Part shown: positions 1 through 8,614 of the stretch, one piece after another
Layout: each line of letters begins with the position of its first letter
How positions within the stretch are numbered: position 1 is the first letter of the stretch
The notes under the pieces: generated by a model
The model's database searches: none
Seen by the model: only the letters and a program-made list of their open reading frames with translations
Told to the model about the DNA's origin: nothing
Made by a program: the position numbers and the translations under genes
Source: Ensifer sp. IC3342
Lineage (GTDB): Bacteria > Pseudomonadota > Alphaproteobacteria > Rhizobiales > Rhizobiaceae
DNA: 64,000 bases
Reading direction: 5' to 3'
Assembly: GCF_020193655.1 (NCBI RefSeq)
Contig: NZ_JADYVE010000017.1
Span: forward strand, 27,699-91,698

Positions 1-213
1 GAACACTTGCTGGCCCAGGGACTGGCGGTTCTTAATAGTTGAATAGGTGTAAGCGTAGGCTTTGGTGATGCGCAGCCCTGTTACGGCTCGAGCGTCGCCG
101 ATTAGCGGGCTCTTCCAGGCTGTGTCGGCCATCTAGGAAATGTCATCGGCTCTTCTCTTGTAGTTCGCCCCACCCAAACGCCAGCACAAGCCCTGAAAGG
201 TACGTTCCCTTTG
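1..213. other. Left-edge non-coding stretch
   Basis: No convincing gene is seen. A 73-codon open frame on the minus strand (102-323) runs through the nod box and has no recognisable product, so I regard it as chance. The stretch may hold the end of an element that lies outside the window. Confidence 0.4.
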
Positions 214-260
214 CATCCAATACGTGGATGCTTGCCATTCAAAAAATAAATTTTACCGAT
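214..260 (+). promoter_or_regulatory. nod box upstream of nodZ
   Basis: The sequence starts with the dyad CATCCAATACGTGGATG and ends with ATTTTACCGATG, separated by an A-rich centre. This matches the approximately 47-bp nod box consensus bound by NodD (ATCCA..GGATG, then A-rich, then ATTTTACCAATC). It lies about 90 bp before the nodZ start on the same strand. Flavonoid-activated NodD would therefore switch on nodZ-noeL-nolK. The dyad and tail are seen; NodD control is known for the family. Confidence 0.85.
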
Positions 261-351
261 GTTACCGAACTCCATTAGAAAACGCTGAATTTGATTGGAA
301 GCCCGTGAAAGACGGTAAGTCACGAAGCGGCGGAACTAAGGACGGGCAGCA

Positions 352-1320
352 TTGAACAAGCGATATGTCCTCTCTCGAAGACGTACTGGTTTCGGTGACT
401 GTCTGTGGTCGCTGGCGGCCGCTTGGCGCTACGCCCAACGGACGGGGCGAACGTTAGCCGTTGACTGGCGCGGGTCCTGCTACCTCGATCAGCCCTTCAC
501 GAACGCCTTTCCGGTGTTTTTTGAACCAATCAATGATATCGCAGGTGTTCCGTTGATTTGCGATGACCAGATCAACGAGTTTTCCTTCCCGGGACCATTC
601 TTCCCAAATTGGTGGAATAAACCTGCGATTGAATGTGTTTACCGCCCAGATGGGCAGGTTTTTCGAGAACGAGACGAACTGGATGAACTTTTCCAGGCCC
701 AAGATGATGTCGAGGCCAACACAGTAGTGTGTGATGCTTGTTTGATGTGGCGTTGCGACGAGGACGCCGAACGGCAGATTTTTAGCAGTATCAAGCTGCG
801 CCCTGAAATTCAAGCTCGCATAGACGCCATCTATCGGAAGCACTTTCATGGGTACAACACAATTGGTGTTCATGTTCGGCATGGCAACGGCGAAGACGTT
901 ATGGACCATGCACCCTACTGGGCCGATCCAGACCTCGCCGTGCGTCAAGTATGCACTGCCATTAATGCCGCCAAAGCGTTGCCCCACCCGAAGCCTGTGC
1001 GGGTGATTTTATGCACCGATAGCGCGCAGGTATTGGATCAGATGTCGAGTAGGTTTCCCGATCTTCTCACGATTCCGAAAAGGTTCCGGGCGCATCAGTC
1101 TGGGCCACTACACAGCGCAGCCCTCGGGGTTGAGGGTGGCATTTCCGCCCTCGTCGAGATGTATCTTCTCGCGCGTTGCGACACGGTGATTCGGTTTCCT
1201 CCGACAAGCGCCTTTACACGTTATGCGCGCCTTTCTGTGTCAAGGGTCATTGAGTTTGACCTGAACGATCCTAGTCGCCTGATCGTGATCGAAAGATCTT
1301 TAACAAATACCTCCTCTTGA
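352..1320 (+). CDS. nodZ: NodZ, Nod-factor alpha-1,6-fucosyltransferase
   Basis: Transfers L-fucose from GDP-fucose to the reducing-end N-acetylglucosamine of the lipochitooligosaccharide in the cytoplasm, which affects host range. The 322-residue protein has the length of known rhizobial NodZ. It begins with the family-like RRRTGFGDCLWSLAAAW stretch, and IGVHVRHGNGED near residue 170 corresponds to the GDP-fucose-binding motif I of alpha-1,6-fucosyltransferases. The start used is TTG at 352, chosen by length and the fit of the N-terminus; a purine-rich AAGGACGG lies just upstream. It follows the nod box and precedes the GDP-fucose genes noeL and nolK, which would supply its substrate. Confidence 0.93.
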   Translation: MNKRYVLSRRRTGFGDCLWSLAAAWRYAQRTGRTLAVDWRGSCYLDQPFTNAFPVFFEPINDIAGVPLICDDQINEFSFPGPFFPNWWNKPAIECVYRPDGQVFRERDELDELFQAQDDVEANTVVCDACLMWRCDEDAERQIFSSIKLRPEIQARIDAIYRKHFHGYNTIGVHVRHGNGEDVMDHAPYWADPDLAVRQVCTAINAAKALPHPKPVRVILCTDSAQVLDQMSSRFPDLLTIPKRFRAHQSGPLHSAALGVEGGISALVEMYLLARCDTVIRFPPTSAFTRYARLSVSRVIEFDLNDPSRLIVIERSLTNTSS

Positions 1321-1567
1321 AAGAAAATCGTCACCTAAATTCTAGGTGCGTGGAGAAGAGCAGTCATGGAGAAATTTGAGCGCGCTCCAAGAGACACGAG
1401 TGCCTCATGCCCCAGTTGTCCGGCCCTGCACGACACCGGCAGTACTGCTTTGCGAGCCGCAAGGCCTCCGTGGGTCCGCTCTGTCGCCGAAGCACGATGA
1501 TTTCCTTCACAGCCAACGCACTAGGGCACGCCCTCTCCCAAAGCAAAATCACTGGAGATCTAACAAC

Positions 1568-2623
1568 GTGGCAGACCGGAAAGTAGCTTTAATATCTGGT
1601 GTAACGGGTCAGGATGGGGCGTACCTTGCTGAACTGCTATTGGACACAGGCTATATTGTTCACGGCATAAAGCGTCGTTCGTCATCATTCAACACTCAAC
1701 GGATAGAGCACATCTATCAAGAACGTCACGACCCTGAAGCAAGATTTTTTCTCCACTATGGGGATATGACGGATTCGACCAATTTGCTGCGCATTGTTCA
1801 GCAAACCCAGCCGGATGAGATCTATAACCTTGCAGCGCAAAGCCATGTTCAGGTAAGCTTCGAAACCCCGGAGTACACCGCAAACGCCGATGCAATCGGT
1901 ACATTGCGCATGCTGGAAGCTATTCGAATTCTTGGGCTGACCAATCGGACTCGCTTTTATCAGGCATCGACTTCAGAGCTATATGGTCTGGCTCAAGAGA
2001 TCCCCCAAAACGAAAAAACGCCATTTTACCCGCGTTCACCTTATGCAGCCGCTAAGCTCTACGCGTACTGGATTGTCGTAAACTATAGAGAGGCTTACGG
2101 CATGCACGCTTCCAACGGTATTCTTTTCAACCACGAAAGCCCGCTTCGTGGCGAGACGTTCGTGACTCGCAAGATCACCCGGGCTGCGGCGGCCATCAGT
2201 CTAGGTATGCAAGAGGTCCTTTATCTGGGAAATCTCGATGCTCAACGTGATTGGGGGCATGCCCGTGAGTATGTGCGCGGCATGTGGATGATGTGTCAGC
2301 AGGATAGGCCAGGCGACTATGTCCTGGCTACCGGGGTGACAACATCGGTTCGCAGGTTTGTCGAATGGGCATTTGAGGAAACCGGGAAGACGATTGAATG
2401 GGTGGGAGAAGGCATTGAAGAAAGGGGCATCGATGTCGCCACAGGCAAATGCGTCGTGGCGGTAGATCCGCGCTATTTCAGGCCCACGGAAGTAGATTTA
2501 CTCTTAGGCGATGCCACCAAGGCGCAGCAGGTCTTGGGCTGGAGGCACGAGACAAGTGTGAGAGATCTTGCCCGCGAAATGGTAAGGGAAGATCTCTCCT
2601 ATATGAGGGGCACCCGACAATAA
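1568..2623 (+). CDS. noeL: NoeL, GDP-mannose 4,6-dehydratase
   Basis: Converts GDP-D-mannose to GDP-4-keto-6-deoxymannose, the first step to GDP-fucose for NodZ. It is a short-chain-dehydrogenase-fold epimerase/dehydratase: the nucleotide-binding GVTGQDGAYLAELLL lies at the N-terminus, followed by LAAQSHVQVSFE and the catalytic YxxxK region in SPYAAAKLYAYW. The reading frame is open from 1346, but the GTG at 1568 gives 351 residues and the exact N-terminus of GMD enzymes. This leaves a 247-bp gap after nodZ with no evident gene. Seven bases separate it from nolK, so the two are probably one operon. Confidence 0.92.
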   Translation: MADRKVALISGVTGQDGAYLAELLLDTGYIVHGIKRRSSSFNTQRIEHIYQERHDPEARFFLHYGDMTDSTNLLRIVQQTQPDEIYNLAAQSHVQVSFETPEYTANADAIGTLRMLEAIRILGLTNRTRFYQASTSELYGLAQEIPQNEKTPFYPRSPYAAAKLYAYWIVVNYREAYGMHASNGILFNHESPLRGETFVTRKITRAAAAISLGMQEVLYLGNLDAQRDWGHAREYVRGMWMMCQQDRPGDYVLATGVTTSVRRFVEWAFEETGKTIEWVGEGIEERGIDVATGKCVVAVDPRYFRPTEVDLLLGDATKAQQVLGWRHETSVRDLAREMVREDLSYMRGTRQ

Positions 2624-2629
2624 GAGGCG

Positions 2630-3574
2630 ATGCCGATGTATTTGCTAGACGGAAAGCGCGTTTGGGTCGCAGGACACAAAGGTATGGTCGGCAGCGCCAT
2701 AATTCGATCGCTTGCCTCCGAGAATTGCGAAGTCATCGTTGCCGATAGGCAGACGCTTGACCTCACCCGGCAAGAGGAAGTTGAGAAATTTCTATCAACG
2801 GAAAAGCCGAATGCGGTCATAATGGCGGCAGCGAAGGTGGGTGGGATACTGGCAAATGATACTATGCCGGCCGACTTCATCTATCAAAATCTTATTATGG
2901 AGGCTAATGTTATCGAGGCCTCCTTTCGCAGTGGCGTTGAAAAGCTTCTTTTCCTTGGATCCAGTTGCATATATCCGAAGTATGCGTCGCAGCCCATAAA
3001 GGAAGAGGCTCTATTGAGCGGGCCGCTTGAGCCAACCAACGAGTGGTACGCAATCGCCAAAATTGCCGGCGTCAAGTTGTGTCAGGCCTATCGTAAGCAA
3101 TACGGCGCAAACTTTATATCAGCTATGCCGACAAATCTCTATGGCCCACGTGATAACTTCGACCTTGCCTCCAGCCACGTCGTGCCCGCCTTAATACGCA
3201 AAGCACATGAGGCAAAGATTAAAGGCCTTGAGTGCTTGTCTATATGGGGAAGCGGCACGCCTACTCGAGACTTCTTGTACAGTGAAGACTGCGCCGATGC
3301 CTTGGTTTTTCTGCTTAAACATTATTCGGAGGAGGCGCACATCAATATAGGTTCCGGGAACCACATAACTATCATCGAGCTAGCCCACCTCGTCTGCGAT
3401 GTTGTTGGTTTCGAAGGCGATATAGTGTTTGACACATCCAAGCCGGACGGTACGCCCCGAAAGCTTTTATCCAGCGAAAGACTCGAGTCGATGGGTTGGC
3501 GCCCGAAGACCTCGCTTGAGGTGGGACTGGCCAGATCCTACGAATGGTTTGTCAGCAACGTGGCTGACAATTAA
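2630..3574 (+). CDS. nolK: NolK, GDP-L-fucose synthase (epimerase/reductase)
   Basis: Carries out the 3,5-epimerisation and 4-reduction of GDP-4-keto-6-deoxymannose to GDP-L-fucose. The 314-residue protein shows the nucleotide-binding VAGHKGMVGSAI at the N-terminus, FLGSSCIYPK, and the active-site NEWYAIAKIAG (YxxxK), all typical of GDP-fucose synthases. It starts 6 bp after noeL and ends the nod-box operon. The next 1.5 kb is IS debris, so the operon probably stops here. The family call is secure; the symbol follows the rhizobial gene order nodZ-noeL-nolK. Confidence 0.92.
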   Translation: MPMYLLDGKRVWVAGHKGMVGSAIIRSLASENCEVIVADRQTLDLTRQEEVEKFLSTEKPNAVIMAAAKVGGILANDTMPADFIYQNLIMEANVIEASFRSGVEKLLFLGSSCIYPKYASQPIKEEALLSGPLEPTNEWYAIAKIAGVKLCQAYRKQYGANFISAMPTNLYGPRDNFDLASSHVVPALIRKAHEAKIKGLECLSIWGSGTPTRDFLYSEDCADALVFLLKHYSEEAHINIGSGNHITIIELAHLVCDVVGFEGDIVFDTSKPDGTPRKLLSSERLESMGWRPKTSLEVGLARSYEWFVSNVADN

Positions 3575-3939
3575 AGCGGGTCGGTGATTTTTGGCATTGA
3601 TCGGATTGGCGGGACGCCCCGCGGCGTCCGCTCCTCCCACACCACCAAGCATCGATACGGGTTACTACATCGCTATCGACTTTCGGCCAAGCCCCTGCTC
3701 AAAGCGATACCTCAGTATCTCGCGAACCCGCCGCATCTCCAATCTCTCCGCCGGCATCCCGTTCCTCCCCTCATGACAGTCGAAGGATGGAACTTCACAT
3801 CCGCAGGGGACCCACTCCAGAGCCGTCCAACGGGGGCGGATTGCCTCGGAATTTGGAGGCCAGGGTAGGCGGTGATGAACAGTGCCGGCCGGATGGCGAT
3901 ATACTTCGCCACATTGTTGGCGATCGGGAACGTCAATTG
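3575..3939. other. Intergenic stretch after nolK
   Basis: Short open frames here have no recognisable product. The stretch lies between the end of the Nod-factor operon and a decayed IS110-type transposase and is probably part of the same insertion scar. Confidence 0.35.
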
Positions 3940-4625
3940 CTGCGGTTGATTAGGAGTTGCTTTCCGAGCAGCACAGCTTGGTCTGGGCGCTGTCGAGATC
4001 GATGAGAATCGGGCTTGCTTGACTGCCGGCGTGCCGGTGATGGCTGTTCGATCGCGAAAGCCGGGCGACAAAATCTGATGGGCCAGCATGTCTGCCCTGT
4101 CGACGCCGACCCAATGATCCGCGCCTTGACTCGATCGCCGGTGCCGTGAAGCTGCAGCGAGTTGATCCAAGCGCTCGCGTTCGATCTCGCGGATCTGTTC
4201 GTCAGCAGCCGGTTCGGGCAATGTTGCGGCTTAGTTCGGCGCGCGTGTTCTCTGGCAACAAAGTGCCTTTTGCGCCCGGAGAGATTCCAGCTGCTTGGCA
4301 TTGCGCAAAAATGGGTTTGAAGGCGCGAATACCGGAGCGGGCGAAGATCGCCTTTATGCGATTCACGATCCGCGTCCCCTCGCGCACCAGGCGGTCCCGC
4401 TCGCGGTTCGGCTGCCGTGCGTCCTCCTCATCGACTGGGGGATCACTGCCATACTGCAGTGGCCCTTCTCGCCGCCCAGCCAGCCGAGAAAGGCGCGCAT
4501 CAAAAGCTCGGTGTCGAGACGATCACCGATAGGCCCTTCAATTTTGGGAACCGCGACGTTCTGACTGTACCAGAGTCTGCGGCTGAATCATAGGCGGCTG
4601 TGAATCTACCGTATGGATGTCTGTC
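3940..4625 (-). mobile_element. Decayed IS110/IS1111-type transposase
   Basis: On the minus strand, successive frames read RDRLVREGTRIVNRIKAIFA and then EQIREIERERLDQLAAAS and VGVDRADMLAHQILS. These match the order of motifs in IS110-family transposases (R-x-x-LV-x-x-R-T-x-x-NR, the I-x-E helix, the helix-hairpin-helix region). Stops and frame changes separate the pieces, so the gene is not functional. It separates the nodZ operon from the hopanoid genes. Confidence 0.6.
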
Positions 4626-5120
4626 ATTGAAACAATGGATTTCCCTAAATCTAGACCCATGTGAAACTCTGGTGAAAATACATCTGATTCAGGTCTCGAG
4701 GTTCACCGGCGCGGATCAAAGCTGTATTGGCGAGTTCGAGTTATAGTTGGCGTTCTTAAAAGAACCCTGCCACGAGCTGGCCATGCGTGATTTTCTCCAG
4801 GCCGTGCCGGACCCCACGTGTTCGCGAAGGGTGCACCGAAAGTTTGTAGAATCCGGATCGCGTTATCATCGTGGACGTCGGCTGTAACCGCGGAACGAGA
4901 GGCGGCGCTTCCAATCTTGTCCAAAGGGCAGCTCTACCGCTGCGGCTGTAATTCGATGGGGGATGTTCGCACATGCGCCGCCTTGTGCTTCACTTTGGAT
5001 ATGTGTGTGGGCTCTAGTCGGGCGACGCCACCTCAGACTTACTCGAACCAACAACTCGCATACGCCGGATCCCATCTGACTGACGGGTGGTAGCAAAGGT
5101 CTTGAGAAAGGAGCTTTTCA
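4626..5120. other. Stretch without recognisable gene
   Basis: Overlapping short open frames on both strands show no known motif or good ribosome-binding site. The right end holds the AAAGGAGCT ribosome-binding site of the next gene. Nothing else is seen. Confidence 0.35.
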
Positions 5121-5519
5121 ATGAAACCGCGCAGGACGGTCGAAGAGTGGATTCGACGATTCAACACGGGTGATGCAATTGCTCTGGCTGAACTGTACAA
5201 TGAAGATGGAATGAGCCTCCGGCCGATGCAGCGCCCTGTTGTTGGACGCACGGCCATCCAAAAGATGTTCCAGCAAGATCGCGCGATTGCGGAGACGATT
5301 TGCACTCCGGAGTTCATCCACGAAGAAGATGATCGCGTGATACTTGGGTGGTGGGACATCTTTGGACGGCGGGGATGTGGTATATTCATAGTGTGCGGTA
5401 GTCGCATCGCCTTTAGCTACTGGGACCTAGGTTCATCTTACGGTTTCAGCAATGAATACTGCGAGACGGATCAGCACTCAAAAGATATCGGATTCGGAAC
5501 GGATCATTCTCGGGCATGA
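5121..5519 (+). CDS. SnoaL-like (NTF2-fold) small protein
   Basis: The 132-residue protein starts RRTVEEWIRRFNTGDAIALA, continues with ELYNEDG and later RAIAETICTPEFIHEEDDRVILGW. This is the pattern of SnoaL/DUF4440-type NTF2-fold proteins, which are ligand-binding or small isomerase/hydrolase domains. A strong AAAGGAG lies directly upstream. It is 77 bp before hpnC on the same strand and may be read with the hopanoid genes, but a link to that pathway is only positional. The C-terminal 30 residues look less conserved and may have been changed by a frameshift. The true substrate is unknown. Confidence 0.6.
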   Translation: MKPRRTVEEWIRRFNTGDAIALAELYNEDGMSLRPMQRPVVGRTAIQKMFQQDRAIAETICTPEFIHEEDDRVILGWWDIFGRRGCGIFIVCGSRIAFSYWDLGSSYGFSNEYCETDQHSKDIGFGTDHSRA

Positions 5520-5596
5520 GTTGAATGCGCGCCGATCGCTCACGACTTTGGCTGAGTAGCATCCCTCGCCCGCAAAACCGATGACGGTGCAATTCA

Positions 5597-6475
5597 ATGA
5601 CGAGCGGCAGCGGCCCGAGGCCGGACAAAAACCATCGCGAAAAAAATTTCCCCATTGCCTCGTGGATCATCCATCCGCGGCACCGAGCGCTGATTCTTGC
5701 CTTCTACCGCTTCGTTCGCACGGCCGATGACATCGCCGATCACGCCACGCTCGCAGCGGACGAGAAGCTTCGATACCTCGACCTTCTGGAGGCCGAGCTG
5801 CTCGGCAAGGGCGAAACGCGAGCCGAAGCTGTACGCCTGCGCACTGCGCTGGCTGGGCGCGGCATGCCGCCGCGTCATCCACTCGATCTGCTCACCGCCT
5901 TCCGAATGGACGTGACTAAGCAGCGTTACGAGAACTGGGACGAGGTGATCCACTATTGCCGCTACTCGGCAATGCCGGTCGGCCGATTCGTGCTCGACGT
6001 CCACGGCGAAAGTACCTCGACCTGGCCCGCATCGGATGTGTTGTGCGCGGGACTGCAGGTCAACAACCACCTTCAGGATTGCGGCATGGATTTCCGCGAT
6101 CTCAATCGCGTCTACATTCCGCGCGATGCGCTGGTGGCCAGCGGTGCCTCCGTCGAAGAGCTGGGCGGCGCAAAATCCTCGTCGCGGCTGCTACAATGCC
6201 TGCATGCACTTGCAGTGAAGACCGAGGCGCTGCTCAACGAGGGCGCAGCGCTGGTGCCGCAAGTGAAGGACTTTCGTCTCGGGCTCGAGGTTTCCGCCAT
6301 ACTCTCCTTTGCCGATAAGATCGTGTCGATGCTGAAGGTGCGCGATCCCCTAAGCGGGCGTGTGCATCTGTCGCCGCTTGAGCTGCTGGTTCATGGCGCG
6401 GGCGCAGTGGCAAACGAAGCCGCGCGCCGTGCGCTCGGCCGCGGAACGCGATCTAAGACGACCGTCGGCGCATGA
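5597..6475 (+). CDS. hpnC: HpnC, squalene synthase-type enzyme (hydroxysqualene synthase)
   Basis: Trans-isoprenyl-diphosphate-synthase-fold protein of 292 residues. In bacteria with HpnCDE, HpnC converts presqualene diphosphate to hydroxysqualene. Visible features are the first aspartate-rich motif in RTADDIADHATL, RYSAMPVGRFVLDVHGE, and the second motif region QVNNHLQDCGMDFRDLNRVYIP. It overlaps hpnD by 4 bp (ATGA), which indicates translational coupling. Together with hpnD, hpnE and shc it makes a full farnesyl-diphosphate-to-hopene route. Confidence 0.88.
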   Translation: MTSGSGPRPDKNHREKNFPIASWIIHPRHRALILAFYRFVRTADDIADHATLAADEKLRYLDLLEAELLGKGETRAEAVRLRTALAGRGMPPRHPLDLLTAFRMDVTKQRYENWDEVIHYCRYSAMPVGRFVLDVHGESTSTWPASDVLCAGLQVNNHLQDCGMDFRDLNRVYIPRDALVASGASVEELGGAKSSSRLLQCLHALAVKTEALLNEGAALVPQVKDFRLGLEVSAILSFADKIVSMLKVRDPLSGRVHLSPLELLVHGAGAVANEAARRALGRGTRSKTTVGA

Positions 6476-7308
6476 GGGCGGAGGCGGCGGCCCACGCGAA
6501 CCACCGCACTACGGCCCTTGGCAGCTCGTTCTATCCGGCAATGCGCACCCTGCCGCCGGAACAGCGTGAGGCGATATTCCAGATCTACAGCTTCTGCCGC
6601 CAGGTCGACGACGTCGCCGACTCCCACGAGCCGCGCGAGCGCCGCCTTGCTGCGCTTCAGCAATGGCGCGCTCACATTAACGCGCTCTACCAAGGTGTGC
6701 CGCCGCCACGGCTGAAGGACTATGTCGCCTCGCTAACGACCTTCGAGCTGAAGCGCGAGGATTTCCTAGCAATTGTCGACGGCATGGAAATGGACGTGCT
6801 ACAGGACATCCGTGCGCCTAACATGGCAACCCTCGATCTCTATTGCGACCGTGTCGCCAGCGCTGTTGGAAGGTTGTCGGTGCGCGTGTTCGGTTTGAGC
6901 GAGGAGGATGGCATTGCACTTGCGCATCACCTCGGGCGTGCGCTACAGCTCACCAACATCCTGCGCGACATCGACGAGGATGCTGGGCTGGGGCGGCTCT
7001 ACATACCACGCGAGGACCTCTATCACGCCGGTATCACCAGCAACGACCCACATAAAGTCATCGTCGACAAGGCGCTGCCCAAGGCGTGCGCACCGCTTGC
7101 CCAACGCGCTACGATGCATTTTGCCAAAGCCGACGAAATTATGAACCGCAACCCACGCCGAGTGGTACGCGCGCCCACTATCATGTCCAAATACTACCGC
7201 GCGATCCTTGACCTGCTGCTGACAAGGGGTTTCGCGGCTCCCCGGGAGCCGGTGCGTGTTACCAAACTCACGAAGCTCGCCATTCTTCTCCGTTACGCTT
7301 TCATGTGA
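6472..7308 (+). CDS. hpnD: HpnD, presqualene diphosphate synthase
   Basis: Condenses two farnesyl diphosphates to presqualene diphosphate, the entry step of the HpnCDE route. The 278-residue protein has the aspartate-rich CRQVDDVADSHEPRER, the FVDGMEMD-like stretch IVDGMEMDVLQD, and LTNILRDIDEDAGLGRLYIP, which are the family's diphosphate/Mg binding motifs. The start overlaps the hpnC stop. The next gene begins 4 bp after its stop, so hpnC-D-E form one transcription and translation unit. Confidence 0.9.
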   Translation: MRAEAAAHANHRTTALGSSFYPAMRTLPPEQREAIFQIYSFCRQVDDVADSHEPRERRLAALQQWRAHINALYQGVPPPRLKDYVASLTTFELKREDFLAIVDGMEMDVLQDIRAPNMATLDLYCDRVASAVGRLSVRVFGLSEEDGIALAHHLGRALQLTNILRDIDEDAGLGRLYIPREDLYHAGITSNDPHKVIVDKALPKACAPLAQRATMHFAKADEIMNRNPRRVVRAPTIMSKYYRAILDLLLTRGFAAPREPVRVTKLTKLAILLRYAFM

Positions 7309-7312
7309 TGTG

Positions 7313-8566
7313 ATGCCAAGAAACGTTCACATTATTGGCGCCGGGATTTCCGGCCTTTCCGCGGCCGTGCAACTGAGCAATGCCGGCCTGCAGGTGCATG
7401 TCTACGAAGCGACGCAACAGGCCGGTGGCCGCTGCCGCTCCTTTTTCGATCCCGCCACCAATCTCACGATCGACAACGGCAACCATCTGGTTCTCTCGGG
7501 CAACTGTTATGTGCGCAACTACGCCCGTGCGATTGGGACGGAATCCGGTCTTGTCGGCCCGTCGAGAGCAAAGTTTCCCTTCGTCGACATCTCCACCGGA
7601 CAGGGCTGGCAGGTCGATCTCGGCGGCGGCAGGCTTCCGACCTGGGTATTCGACAAGGCGCGTCGCGTCCCCGACACCGGGCTGTTGGATTATCTGAAGC
7701 TTGCACCAATCCTATGGGCCGGCGCGGACGAACTGGTGGGCAACACTATTCCCTGCGATGGCATGCTCTACCGGCGTCTGGTACAGCCGCTGCTGCTCGC
7801 CGCCCTGAATTGCGATCCGCCGGAGGGCGCGGCAGGACTTGCCGGCGCCATCATGCGGGAAACGCTGCTCGCGGGCGGCGAGGCTTGTCGTCCGCTTGTC
7901 GCGCGCGACGGAATAAGCGCCGTTCTGGTCGAGCCGGCGGTCAAGCTCCTCGCGAGGCGGGGCGCCATCGTGCGCCTCAGCCATAGGCTGCGCAACCTTG
8001 GAAGATCGGGCGAGCACATCAGCGAACTTGATTTCGGTGACGACAAGATCGCGATCACCCTCGACGACGCCGTGATCCTCGCCGTGCCGCCGCAGGCGGC
8101 TGCGACGCTCCTGCCGGGCCTGAAGACACCGACCAAATTCCGCGCCATCGTCAATGCGCATTTCCGCTTCGATCCGCCACGCGGTGCGGCTCCGATCCTC
8201 GGTGTGGTCGGCGGGCTCGTGGAGTGGCTGTTCGCCTATCCGCAACGGCTTTCAGTCACCATTAGCAATGGCGACCGCCTGCTCGACATTCCGCGTGAGG
8301 AGCTGGTGCAGGCGATCTGGCGCGACGTCTGCGAGGCCTGCCGGATCGCTGGCGAACTACCGCGATGGCAGATCGTGCGTGAGCGCCGTGCCACATTCGA
8401 GGCCACCCCGGAGCAGAACGCGCTGCGGCCAGGGACCGTGACCGGTTGCAAAAACCTGTTCCTTGCTGGCGACTGGACCGCAACCGGCTTGCCGGCAACC
8501 ATCGAGGGAGCGGTGCGGTCGGGTCACCGTGCCGCCGATCTGGCTCTTTCAGAGGCAAACACCTGA
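7313..8566 (+). CDS. hpnE: HpnE, hydroxysqualene dehydroxylase (FAD amine-oxidase family)
   Basis: Reduces hydroxysqualene to squalene. The N-terminus MPRNVHIIGAGISGLSAAVQ carries the dinucleotide-binding GxGxxG, followed by the acidic residue in VHVYEA, and the C-terminus has the FAD motif GCKNLFLAGDWTATGLPATI. An in-frame upstream ATG (7256) would lie inside hpnD; ATG 7313 gives the normal N-terminus and a 417-residue enzyme. It is followed after 48 bp by shc. Confidence 0.9.
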   Translation: MPRNVHIIGAGISGLSAAVQLSNAGLQVHVYEATQQAGGRCRSFFDPATNLTIDNGNHLVLSGNCYVRNYARAIGTESGLVGPSRAKFPFVDISTGQGWQVDLGGGRLPTWVFDKARRVPDTGLLDYLKLAPILWAGADELVGNTIPCDGMLYRRLVQPLLLAALNCDPPEGAAGLAGAIMRETLLAGGEACRPLVARDGISAVLVEPAVKLLARRGAIVRLSHRLRNLGRSGEHISELDFGDDKIAITLDDAVILAVPPQAAATLLPGLKTPTKFRAIVNAHFRFDPPRGAAPILGVVGGLVEWLFAYPQRLSVTISNGDRLLDIPREELVQAIWRDVCEACRIAGELPRWQIVRERRATFEATPEQNALRPGTVTGCKNLFLAGDWTATGLPATIEGAVRSGHRAADLALSEANT

Positions 8567-8614
8567 TCCTTAAGGCCGCACTGTTTTGCGCCCAGCCGAA
8601 CACAGAGGAAGTCA